Below, piece after piece: positions 47,862-59,134 of a DNA stretch of 64,000 nucleotides. Positions within the stretch are counted from its first letter, which is position 1. The number at the start of each line of letters is the position of its first letter. The position numbers and the translations under genes were made by a program. A model generated the notes under the pieces. The model was not told where the DNA came from, searched no databases, and saw only the letters and a program-made list of their open reading frames with translations. Source of the DNA: Ilyonectria destructans (Eukaryota > Ascomycota > Sordariomycetes > Hypocreales > Nectriaceae); contig JAHEWK010000024.1 of NCBI GenBank assembly GCA_020740775.1, positions 434,001 to 498,000 on the forward strand, given 5' to 3'.

Positions 47862-48650
47862 TTTCCTTCTTCAAGGATATTCTATACAGTAGATCGCTAG
47901 ATGCTTTGTCATAGCTATATAAGGGAACTAAGCGTTACTATCAGCTATATCCCAGCACTATTCACACAGAATTTCGAGCCGGCCGTAAACGGTAGCAATG
48001 ATAATAGGACTGAAAGAACTCGGGCTGGGCAATAGATAACCACTAGCTATCTCCTAATATCTGAGCGCTAAGCTCACAACATCAATCGAACGTTAACCAT
48101 TACACACCACAACACACGCAAGACACAGCGCAGCTACACACTCACACTTACAACCTTCAGCAGGCCTTCGTACAGGGCATCCACGCCACCCAGCACCCTA
48201 CTTCGGACTCCTGTCCGTGCATTATCATGTGGACCGGCCCACGGCCTTTCTTGAGTCTCGGCTTGCGGGGATGCTCGATCGCTATATCGGTACATGTAGC
48301 TATACAGTCGCAGCTTCACTGCAATTTTAGCGCTTCAAGGGGAGTTGGGATGCCAAACAACGGCCCAGGTTACAAGGGTGCCGTCCATTCGCCTCAACAC
48401 AGCCACAGGCCGCAGCCTTGTAGTTGGGCCGCAGCTCAGGCAGCCTTAAGCGCCGAGGGACTGCAACTTCCAGTCTGCCATGGTCAACCAATCATAATGT
48501 GGCTACCGCAGCCTGATATATCAATCTTCCGCCGACAAATTTGCTCCTTTGACATTGTTCCTATCTAATCCAAGGCCAACACGCTTCACTCTTCGTACCA
48601 TCTCATGCCACATCCGTAACTTAACCAACCCTTGAAATCGGCACACCATC
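47862..48650. other. Intergenic, promoter of the NLR gene
   Basis: The last 190 bases are similar to the relic at 28795-28985. No gene seen; the frame at 48227-48568 has no family features. Confidence 0.4.
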
Positions 48651-51600
48651 ATGGTACGCATCAAGCGCGAGGCCATCTGGATACTATGCTAATCAAATCT
48701 AGGCTGACTCTGCGGAGCGGTATCTCGGACTCCGCCTAGTCACCCCGATCGACGACACCCACACCACCCTCGAGTACGTTCCATCCCGTCGTCGACAAAG
48801 CAAACGCAATACATTACTGACAAGATAGCATCGTTGCTATTCACGGCCTGGACACCGAGTCACCGCGAACGTGGGAGTATAAGAAGAAGCCAGAACATGG
48901 GGGCGGGGTAGTCAACTGGCTGGCCGATACGGATATGCTACCGGCTGCCATCCCCGAAGCCAGGATCTTCACCTACGACTGGAACGCGAATTGTTTCCAA
49001 GATGCCCCCGTCAAAGCCATTCTCGGTCATTCCGATACTCTGCTTTCGCACCTCGCGGAGACACGAGGCACCGGAGCGCGACCGATCATCTTCGTGGCAT
49101 CTTGTTTTGGAGGGCTTGTCCTGGCCGAGGTACGAGATCTACTAGAAAAAGGTTACAGAGAGATTCTAACTTGTATAGGCTGTTAACCGAGCAGCACGTG
49201 AAGGCAGTTCCTACAAGGACATTTTAATGTCAATCGCTGGCATAGTCTTCCTCGCCACTCCATTTCGTGGCAGTGATGCATCTGAACTGGCGCAATGGGG
49301 CGTCGTTGTTTACGGTATCATGGGACGTCAGCCTTCGCATCAGCTCATTGATGACCTCAACAGTCAAGATAAAGAGCTTCGAAAAATAACGCAGTCATTT
49401 GCCGAGATTGCAGGACCCGAATCGGTCCAAATTCCCATACGCTGCTTTTACGAAACCAAGAAGACAGAGCTATTGAGACGACTTCTACCCCCAAGTTCAG
49501 CATCCTGGCTTGGCACTTTCCAACAGACGTCTCAAAAAATAGTACGGTGACTTTTTATCTATATATGGCAAGAGGCTGATTATCGATAGCTTGTTTCTGA
49601 GAGCTCTGCATGTCTTGATACATTTGAGCGACATGGTCTCAACGCAACCCATTCCGGCATGAACAAGTTTCATGGTCCCAAAGATGCGAATTTTCAGCAA
49701 GTCAAAGAGGCTATCAAGAAGCTTGCAGATGATGCTTCGTCAACCGTCAAAAACAGACAAAAATGCAAGTTTCCCTATCAACCTCGGACATAGATGCAAC
49801 CTCTTAGCTAACACATCCCAAGCTTCGCATACACGCCATTTCATCGTCCCATTCGGTCGCAATCACGGCTTTGTTGGTCGTGAATCGATTCTGCACGACA
49901 TTGCCAGCCGAGTTCCGCCTGATCTAGACAATGACGACTGCCAACGAACCGCAATAGAAGGCCTCGGTGGGGTCGGCAAGACCCAGGTTGCTCTCGAGGC
50001 CATCTACCAAGTCCGCGAAACACACCTCGACTGTTCCATTTTCTGGGTTCCAACTATCAATTCCACCAGCTTCGAAAACGCCTACCGTGAAATTGGGCGG
50101 CAGCTGGGCATTCCAGGACTCGACAATGATCAGGCGGATGTCAAGACCTTAGTGAAGCTAGCACTCAGCAATGAAACCGCTGGCCCATGGCTATTGGTGA
50201 TTGACAATGCCGACGACAAGGAGCTCTTATTCGGCGATCAGGGTCTCTGCGGATATCTCCCTTTCAGCAGGAAGGGTTCAATTCTATTTACCACGAGGAA
50301 TCACGAAGTTGCAACAAATCTGGACATCCCAACGACGAATATCCTCAACATGGCCGAAATGAAATGCAGTGAGGCTACACAACTCCTACATGGGAACTTG
50401 AAAGAGACCCAGACACGCGATATGCAGAACCCAGAAGACCTTCTTGCTTGTCTTGCTTATCTTCCATTGGCTATCAAGCAAGCATCCTCGTACATGACCA
50501 AGACAGGGATGTCGACTACCAAGTACCTCGACTACTTTCAGTCTGGCGATAAGACTCGAATTAAGCTACTGAGCAGAGATTTCGAGGATCGCAGCCGCTA
50601 CGATACCATTCGAAACCCGATAGCTGCAACCTGGATCATCTCGTTTGACCACATCTTGAGAGACGCACCGCTCGCTGCACAATACCTGAAGTTTATATGC
50701 TTCCTCGCCGAGAAGGCTATTCCAGTTTCACTACTACCGCGAGGAGAGGATGAGCTTGCGGCAGAAGAGGCAATAGGCACGCTGAAGGGCTATGCATTCA
50801 TCACTGAGCGGGAAAACTCAAGTTCTTTTGATATCCATCGACTTGTCCGACTAGCCATGCGCAACTGGCTAGAGGAGGAGGGAGAGTGGACACGAGCTTT
50901 TACCATCGTAATCCAACAGCTCGCAGAAGTGTACCCAATTCCACAACATCAGAATAAAGCGGTGTGGGCAGAGTACCTACCGCATGCCCAGGCTTCAGTT
51001 GAAGGTCAAAGCGAGTGCGACGATGAAGAGGCTTTGTGCGGTCTTCTTTCCAGAATTGGTGTGAGTTATCATACCCTTGGAAAGTTGCAGGCAACTTTGG
51101 AGATGTATCAACAGACACTAGAGCTTAGTACGACGGTCTTCGGCCCAGAACACCCCATGACACTCCACAGTAAGAACAACCTTGCAGTAGCACTTGGGGC
51201 TCAAGGCATGCATAATACTGCCGAGTCGATGCACCGACAAATACTGGAGCTTAGAAGAAGAACGTTAGGCCCAGACCATCCCGATACACTTGATACTATG
51301 GATAACCTTGCAGCTCAACTTGGCAATCAGGGCATGTGCAATGATGCTGAGTCGATGTACAGACAAATACTGGAACTTAGAAGAAGAACATTAGGCCCAG
51401 AACATCCCGTTACATTTGTCAGTATGCATGGCGTTGCAGCTGCACTTCACGATCAGGGTATGTATAATGCCGCTGAGTCGATATACCGACAAATACTGGA
51501 GCTCGGAGGAAGTGTATTAGGGCCAGAGCACCCCAGGACACTCGAAAGTATGCAGGGCCTTGCAATTTCCCTTGGGAAGCAGGGCAAGCATAGTACCGCT

Positions 51601-52059
51601 GAGCAGATATTTCAGCAAGCACTCGACCTTCGAAGGGTAGTACTAGGCTTAGAGCACCCCGATACACTCGAAAGTATGCATAGCCTTGCAACTTCACTTA
51701 GCATTCAAGGCAAACATATTGCTGCTGAGTCGATGCGCCGACAAACACTGGAGCTTAGGAAAAGAATATTAGGCCCAGAGCACCCCAGGACACTCGAAAG
51801 TATGCAGGGCCTTGCAGTTTCCTTTGGGAAGCAGGGCAAGTATAATACCGCGGAGCAGATATTTCAGCAAACACTAGACCTTCGAAGGGTGGTACTGGGC
51901 CCAGAGCACCCCAACACACTCAGAAGTATGCATTGCCTTGCAGCTGCACTTGAGTGCCAGGGCAAGCACGATGCCGCTGACAAGGTGCGCCGGGGCGGAC
52001 CGGAGTTGACTGAGAGGATACTGGCTGAGCACCCCAACACACCCACACCGAGCCTGTAG
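48651..52059 (+). CDS. NOD-like receptor: SesB-like hydrolase, NB-ARC, TPR
   Basis: A 1049-residue fungal NLR, a class linked to nonself recognition and programmed cell death. Exons: 48651-48653, 48703-48773, 48829-49129, 49179-49541, 49590-49764, 49823-52059. The first coding exon is just the ATG; the next starts ADSAERYLGL as in relatives. Intron 5 (49765-49822) is GC-AG (TGCAAGT donor, GCTAAC branch) and is the only choice that keeps frame. Residues 25-270 form a SesB-like alpha/beta hydrolase (VAIHGLDTESPRTWE); the nucleophile elbow reads VASCFGG, with Cys in place of Ser. NB-ARC: P-loop GLGGVGKTQ near 352, LLVIDNADD near 428, FTTRN after it. From about 720 on there are eight or so 42-residue TPR units of kinesin-light-chain type. 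The frame is intact. Confidence 0.92.
51520..51897 (+). repeat. Near-identical TPR units within the NLR gene
   Basis: Three 126-nt TPR units. The first (51520-51645) and third (51772-51897) differ at only 10 of 126 positions (92% identity), while the one between them is clearly different. This points to recent duplication or conversion of a two-unit block. Confidence 0.85.
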
Positions 52060-52289
52060 AAGGAATACCACGCAGAAATTAGTCTTCAATTGAGTGTTCT
52101 TGGGCCAATTGTAAAGTTTTGGCTTCACGGTCAGAACTTCCAACTGAGATTCAACATTGATGTCGTGAAAACCGCAAATCGTGCCTTGGCCTTGCTCAAA
52201 ATCTCCATGTGCGGCGTATCATGACAATGTACTTAAGCCATCAATCATAGAGCCCAACCAGTTTATTACACCCGTAACTCCATTCGTGT

Positions 52290-53587
52290 TCATTGGTCAA
52301 AGTCACCGGCGTACAAAATATCCCCACGCTCGCCATTCATCCTCTCCCAGACGGATCGCTCATCCAGAACGTCACGCTTCTCCTCCTCGTCACCTGCGTC
52401 GGCCAACTCCTTCGCCGCGTTCTCACGCTCAAGTCGAACTGTGAATGTCAGTACATAGATGCGCGCCTAGAGTGAGGATTACTTACCATGGAGGAAAACG
52501 GCCGTTCTCTTTCCACTGAAGAGCGCGTGGGGAACATTCGTCACGTTGTCCGAGTTGGCGTCTCCGACGGCATAAACACCAGGGATGTTAGTCACCAGGC
52601 CAGCCGTGGGATCGACTGCGAGTCTTCCGCCCCAAAGATCAACTCCCATGTCCTCTCCAACCTCGGAGGCCTGCTCCTCGGAGAAACTACCCAAGAACGC
52701 CGCTCGCTCAACGGCCGGTCCCTTGGGGAACCTGACACTGAACAGATCAAACTCCGCGACGCTGGGCAGGCTGGGGTCCTCGTCGCCGGAGGTTCCCTCT
52801 CTCAGACGCTTAATCTCGGAGATGGTGCGGTTCTCAATCTTGACCTTGTGAATGTCGAGATACTTCTCCCACTCCGGGCTGTTCTTCTCCGTAGCGGCGC
52901 GCAGCTCGGGTGTATCTGTGCCATTGACAAAGGCAATAATATCCTTGTTCAGCGTCAACATCTCGCGCACAAGGCCTGGGATTTTGTCAAGACTGGCGAG
53001 CAATCCCAGCGGCTGGTCCGCATGCTCATGGCCATCACACCAAGGGCACCAGAAAATGCCCTTGCCCCAGTTGGCTCGAATTCCGGGCGTCTTGGGGAGG
53101 ATATCATGCAACCCAGTGGCCAGGACGATTTTGCGGGCGGAAACAGTCTTCGGCCCATCGGAGAAGACAGCCGTCACGGCAAATTCAGTGTTGTTCTTCT
53201 CCGGCTCGATCTGGATGACAGTTGCATTCACCATCTTGACGGTGTCATAGTGTCTCAGTTGTTTCCGCGCCGCCCATCTATAGTAGGCTGGAGACACACC
53301 TGTATCAAGTCAGATAATACTCCAGCGAGTTATCAGGTGATGAACATACCATCAAAGCCAAGCACATCGTGCATGTGGCGAGTTGGACCATTTCGATAAA
53401 TTCCAGAGTCCAGCAGAAGGACGTTGCGGCGCACGCGAGCAAGTCCACTCAGAGCGCTGAGTCCAGCAGGACCGCCTCCGACAATGATGGCGTCATAAAT
53501 CTCAGACTTGGCCTCTTCTTTCGGAATCGCTGCGGCATTCACGAGAGACAAGAGAGCCGGGAGGAGAAGTGACTTGAGGAACAGCAT
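52290..53587 (-). CDS. Thioredoxin-reductase-like FAD oxidoreductase, signal peptide
   Basis: A 399-residue flavoprotein of the class-II pyridine nucleotide-disulfide oxidoreductase family, related to thioredoxin reductase and to fungal dithiol oxidases such as GliT. Exons in coding order: 53587-53350, 53299-52487, 52438-52290. The start MLFLKSLLLPALLSLVNAAAI is a clear signal peptide, which cytosolic thioredoxin reductases lack. FAD binding: DAIIVGGGPAGLSALSGLAR. The redox centre is CPWC (Cys 164 and 167) in FWCPWCDGHEH. VYAVGDANSDNVTNVPHAL is the second FAD motif. The usual GxGxxA NADPH motif is not apparent (LGLLASLDKIP), so it may be an oxidase using oxygen. Secreted or ER-luminal disulfide formation is inferred. 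The last exon adds a charged tail. It is convergent with the NLR gene, 230 bases apart. Confidence 0.88.
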
Positions 53588-55285
53588 CTTTGCGGCCTGC
53601 TTCTCCAGTTGAGGATGATGGGAGTACGAAATTCCCAGCGGCTGTGGAAAAGAGGATCTTATAGTAATGATATCCTGGCAGATGTACCTGGTCTGGAGAC
53701 CATCAAAACATGACACAAGATGGAGATGCTCTGAGACGAGGTTGGGAGGATGCTACTGCAGCGCACCAAGACACGGCTACAATTGATTCGACTGGAATGA
53801 TTCCGGGGCATGGTAGTATCGACGGCTTGACATGGTCGGCAATTCTTGATCCAGTATATGAGGAGCGACTGAGACACGGGATGGGATCAGCTCCCTCGCT
53901 TCCGCCTGTCACGGTTGCATCCCTGACGGCATGGCCCGAAGCGGTGTCACGGCATACTCGCGATGCATGAGTTATCCCCGCTTCTCCGCCGAGCGAGCAA
54001 AGGTGCTCAGATAGCGCACTTCCCGTCTGCAAAGCGATGGCTGGTGATTTGATTGCATGGGATATGTCCGACTCGAATTTGCCAAGGATTCTCTACGACA
54101 ACAAGTGGGGATCAATCTGCCGGTGACTCCGGGATCTACGGTACATGCATGGGCCGGGTGGATGCAGGCTGGAACTAAGAAGCAAGGAGGAAATATGCAT
54201 AACGAGGCATAACTTAACTGGCCGAGCGTGTATACCGAGATGCGGGATTAGAGAGAGTTTACCGCTTCCGTACGAGTCAGTGAGAGACGGCTCAGACCAG
54301 CGGGCTTCCCGAACGCCGTGGCTGAAGGTTCCCACCGTAACGGATGTAAGCGATGCGATAATGACAATCCCATAATTGCTTTGGCCATTGAATGGAATAT
54401 CGTATGATCGATTATCTGTGCGTATCCCTCGCCATACTATTCCGTACATATCAGCTCGGTCCCTGCCGTGTCTTGACCTACATCAACGTACATCACGCTA
54501 ACCTCTACAGATCACACGAGTACAGCACTACAGCCGACAGCTCCCGACATCGGATTGAAAACTCTGTCGATACTTTCCCAACCGTGCCACCGATGACTGC
54601 AGGTCGGCTTCACCTAAGTTTGCAGCGGTATTTGGCGGGTTGAAATGCCAGGGCGGGCGGGAACTGCCGGTGGAATATAGCGGCCCGAAGCCCGCCCGCA
54701 TGTCGGTAGTACATCACGGATCGCCGCAGCTTGTGAAAGCAGCGTCGATCTTTGCATCGTGCTAACCCACGTAGAATAAGGTGGACGAGCTGGCGTGACA
54801 CATTGGCTGCGTGACTTCGGGCATGGGGATTGTTTGGACGTCGGTCTTAGACAAAATCAGAGCGTAAGACAGCCGGCATTTAGCGGCGCTCGTCGTTGTT
54901 GTCCCGGCCGAATGGCGCCGTCGTCGGCCTTATCCTTCACATCCGCACACCATTAACACGGCGCACGAAATAGCGTCGAAGTAGATCCCAATAAATGGCC
55001 AAATGGCAATTGGCAATGTCGATCTCCCAAGGCTTTACGGTCGGAGGTTTGCTCTCAGTAAGCGTATTGATTGAGTTCGGGGCTATTCCACAACTAATCT
55101 CGATGACGCACATGGCCAACATATCCTGCGACTTTGATTCTCCAGTAATTTTTCCAGGTGACAACACCAAAAGCAGCATTGTATCGAATCTCAATTTCAG
55201 TCAGAGTGCATCTGCTCCCATTCATCCTCTCTCCAATCGTCGAAGCATGACCGAATTCGACCTTTCCGTAGTCTCAGCACCGAAT
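53588..55285. other. Intergenic between flavoprotein and rhodopsin genes
   Basis: Promoter side of the flavoprotein on the left, 3' flank of the rhodopsin on the right. A GC-rich stretch with GGGCGGGCGGG and its loose complement lies at 54650-54705. The frames at 53710-53970 and 54937-55194 have no family features. No gene seen. Confidence 0.35.
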
Positions 55286-56265
55286 TTAGGCCTCTTCTCC
55301 GTTCTGGCCAATTCGAATACGTCCCTCGGTACCGAACCCGTAGGACCAGTAGCCTCCCACCTCGGTGGTGGTTTCGCGATACTTGCGCGAGGCAAACAGC
55401 AGCCAGAAGCCGAGAACAGCCTTGCTCAAAACATCAAGCACGCCGTATGTGATGATTTCGGTATCGACAGAGGTCTTCTTCGCGCCGGCCGCAACGCCCC
55501 ACACACTAATTGATCAGTTGCGTTCTTCGGCGAAGGAGGGAGACTTACACGAGATAGATGGCCCAGAGAATGAGAGAGTATGCAGCGAGGGAACCGAATA
55601 GCTTGGTAACGTTGTTTTCCCTGGCATTTGCGACTCGAGTGCCTTGGACGGCAACGTGCCAAACGACAAACAGGTAGGCAATGCAACTGATGGCATACCA
55701 GCCCCATTTCTGGCCTGTGTGAACATGTCCAAATGCAGAGAACAGTGCAGTCAGTGTCATGATGAGATTCGCCACGACCGCCATGACAGTATGAGCTCCG
55801 TCGATGCCGGCAAGCATGAACAGCTCGAACACAATGAGCGGCATCGTCAGACTCCAGTCAATGTAGCGAGCCCAGAGGACCTGGCGACACACGTCGAAGT
55901 ACGTGTCGGGTACATGCTTATGGTGCTCCCTCTGTGAGGTGCAGTTGTAGGCCGTTGAATGGCCCGAGGCCATGGCAAAGTACGCGATTGCCGAGATGAG
56001 AGTGGTCAAGGTGGTGATGACATGGAAGACGCGGCGGGACACGGGAATGTTCCATGACAGCAGTGCAAAGACGGCCGACGAGATGACCATCAATGCAAAG
56101 ACCACCCAGAGAGCTCGAACTCCGTCATGGCTAGCGGTTTGGTATTCGTCCGGCGTGGCTAAGAGGTGAATTAGTATATTATGTCCTTCATCGATGCTCG
56201 ACGGACATACGGAGGACGGTGGGGATGGGCCCAACGATGGGGTGTGTTGTGTGTGATGCAAGCAT
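55286..56265 (-). CDS. Microbial (type I) rhodopsin, fungal opsin
   Basis: A 294-residue seven-helix retinal protein of the fungal opsin family (relatives: Neurospora NOP-1, Fusarium CarO). Exons in coding order: 56265-56211, 56158-55549, 55505-55286. The short first exon gives MLASHTTHPIVGPIPTVLP, like other fungal opsins. Key residues: Lys 250 in VLDVLSKAVLGFW binds retinal; WARYIDWSLTMPLIVFE gives Asp 119 (the counter-ion, Asp 85 of bacteriorhodopsin), Thr 123 and Glu 130 at the position of Asp 96, the proton donor. Asp/Glu at these two sites also occurs in other fungal opsins and allows proton pumping, though possibly slow. Plasma-membrane location is expected. No carotenoid genes, often clustered with carO, are within reach of the window. 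The 2.9-kb upstream region separates it from the divergent patatin gene. Confidence 0.93.
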
Positions 56266-59134
56266 GTTTTCGAGTCTTCGACGACGACAATCTCGATACC
56301 TGTAAGACGTGCAAGCAAGAGCAATAGATATTTTAACGCGTGAATTGGGGTGATGATTTTTTATATGAACTGCCTTAAATGACGAGTCGACGCAGACCCC
56401 TCACCATGCCTGGCCGTTGGCCAACGTAAACGTCATCCATGACAACTCGACTGGCAATGGATCGCTCGGAGCCTGGTGGCGATGCGGGGAAGGCCCAGGA
56501 ACGCGAATTGTCTGGACAGAGTCGGACGTTGATAGCGTCACCATCACGTAATCTTGAGCGTTGAGAGGATGACAGGATTTCGCATCATAACAATGCCCGT
56601 TGTTGTCGTATGGGTGACGGCCGGCAGTTGGATTCGCTGGGGTGAAGCCCAAGCGGAATGCCGGATGGCAATGCAACGGTGGATTAAATGCGATGCCGTT
56701 GCCGATAAGATAAATTGGTGAATGGCCCTGCACCGATGGAGGTTATTACCTCAGACATCGAATTTGATGGAAACAGACGTGGATGGAAAATGGCAAAAGT
56801 CAAACTGCACTGTTATTTGGAAAATCGATTAGACAATCATCCGTATTCAGGAAAATGAGATCGACTTTTCTACGTTAAAATGTACTCAATAGGTGGAAGC
56901 TTTGTGGGCGACGTCTGTGTACGTATGGCGTGGTGCGTCGCATCTAGGGTATGCAACCACATATAACAAGTCGGCCTCGAATCCCACAGCGTATCTCGTA
57001 TCATGTGAATTAATAACAGAGGGCGGGGAAAATAGGATGCTCGCTTTATGTTCCTCGAGCTGCAATGCAAGGTCAGCAAGAACACAGCGGAAGACTTGTA
57101 TCCGAGTGGAAGCCTCCCCGGAGGTCCCGGGCACACCAAGTCATCAAAGGGTTGGGATATGTGAACCGTTATTCCTTTTTTTTTCAGCTGGGTAAAGTAG
57201 AGACTTGAGGCAAATAAATGTGATGGGTGTTATTGGAGAGAGGCAATGGTGGTACGGCAGAGATGATCTATGTATGAAGAGCACCGGATCACCCCCGGTG
57301 AGAAATAGGAAGCAAGAGAAGCGCCACAGTGGAGACTTGGACTTCAAACACGTTCAATGATGAGCGATGTTTGTAGATTGTGGGAGTTGGAATTTTATCA
57401 GGCAAGGGTTGTTTGTGTTACGAGTGACAGCACGGGTGGGCAGTCAGCCAGCCTCTTCCTCAGCGTCATCAGCATATGCGGTGTATGCGGTGTACGGCTC
57501 GCACGTGCAACGCAGGAGATGGTGAAACAAGGCGAGTCATAAATACCTAGGTCGAGCAGTAGGAAGACAAGTAGACGGAGGAGAGAAGTGGCGCATGTGC
57601 TCCGGGGCAACAGTAAAGGATCTAAAGGCAGACGGACAAAAAAAGCAGGAATTAACAATGACGCCGACTTTTCCATACCGGCCTAATGCATCAGGTATCA
57701 CAGGCAAAAAAGGACTGCGTCACGCACCAGGAGGCGGAGGCCATCAGACCACCTGTTTATTGCTACCCCATCTCCCCCCATCTTCTCCAGCTCACCCATC
57801 CCACTCATAAGCAGTGGGGACCCCGGATTTCAGTTGCGGGCGTGGAGCCGAAACTTCGGGCCGGCCCCGTGCGGAAAGGTGAGAAAATATATGCACGCAA
57901 GGGCGGGCGCTTCTCTCTCGTGTGAGAGAATTAACTGGGGTAATCTTTGTTGCATCTGGAGGGATCCAGTCATAAGTTGCGGGTGGGCGAATCGGTGCGT
58001 GAGCGGGCAGGGAGCAGCTGAAGCCATCATCGTCCGGTGATCGGATAGAGGCGCTGTGACATGTGAAAGAGAGCGAAAGAGCAGCGGCCGGTACCTACAT
58101 CATAGCGCACAACAGCCCGGCAGGCATGTCCTTGCGGGGAGTTGGGCCGCTACAAGCGCTGGCCGCCGAACAACAGCAGACATTCTGGTACCCCCTCCAC
58201 TCCCTTGTTCGGCTGATGGTTAGAGCATCCTGGGGTGGGCCACGTGCCCCTGTAGGGGTTGCGTCAAACATGGCACCGCGCACCGGCCATTGGTCGACGG
58301 CAGCGGTGTAGCAGCCCAAACCGGGGAACGGAGGGCCCGTTTGGGGGGTCAGATGGGCGCTGGCCGCTGGGGGGGGAGGTGTCAGAGACTTTTTGCAGAG
58401 GACCTGGTCCGCCAGGTGACATTCCACAGGGGGAAGAACTGCAGGCAGGCCACTAGGCCCCCCTGGAAGCGAACGCTCCCCACGAATCTACGGAGGGAAA
58501 TGGCGGGGAAGGCTGCACGTAGGCGACACCCCACAGGCGGTTTGGTCATGGGCCTTTGTCAGATTGCCAATTCGTCCATCTACGAATCTACGAATAACAG
58601 CAGCATCAACTCGAGTCAAGCTGGATACTGAATCAGTGAATACCCTGTACGCGTTCAATATCTGCACAGCATTTGTCTCACCATCTCATCGCTTCTCCCT
58701 CGCTGCGGCTCCGAGACAAACCGCCCCTCGACAGCCCGCAAAGACGTCATCCCAGCCACCGCTACGGATACTTCTGCACTTCTGCCACCTTTGTAGACCG
58801 CACATCGGCCCCTCGGCGCCTCGCTTCCCCGATCCGCAACCCTTAACCACCATCCCGCCTCGTATCCTACACCTCCCCCCGAACCTCCCAACTCCCTATA
58901 CCCTTTCTAAATATACCCAATCCCTCCTCGAGTTTCCCTTCAGTCGCGCTCTGCCGTTCTTCGCCGCCCACACGCTCCTCCGACCGACGCTCCTCCATCG
59001 CGATCCCCTCTCCTCCGCGCCCGAATCGTCGTCCACCGCTCCTCCGTCATGAGGTAACGCGCCGCCGCCTCTCGCCCCCAGACGTCCTCAAGGCGTCTCC
59101 CAAACATACAATCTGCTCCGCGCTGGGACTCACC
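56266..59134. other. 2.9-kb divergent promoter region
   Basis: Lies between the rhodopsin and patatin genes. Bases 58660-59050 are rich in C and T on the plus strand, as is usual for the leader of strongly expressed fungal genes. Frames in this region, including 58564-59052, look like composition effects. No gene recognised. Confidence 0.4.

Noticed and set aside
52488..53399. 303-residue plus-strand frame
   Set aside because: Antisense shadow of the thioredoxin-reductase-like gene; splice signals and motifs are all on the minus strand.
53710..53970. 86-residue frame with an ATG in good position
   Set aside because: Directly upstream of the flavoprotein promoter, no recognisable domain, no supporting signals.
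55286..55513. 172-residue plus-strand frame overlapping rhodopsin exon 3
   Set aside because: Antisense shadow of the rhodopsin coding sequence.
56401..56733. 110-residue minus-strand frame upstream of the rhodopsin
   Set aside because: No family features; composition fits non-coding promoter DNA.
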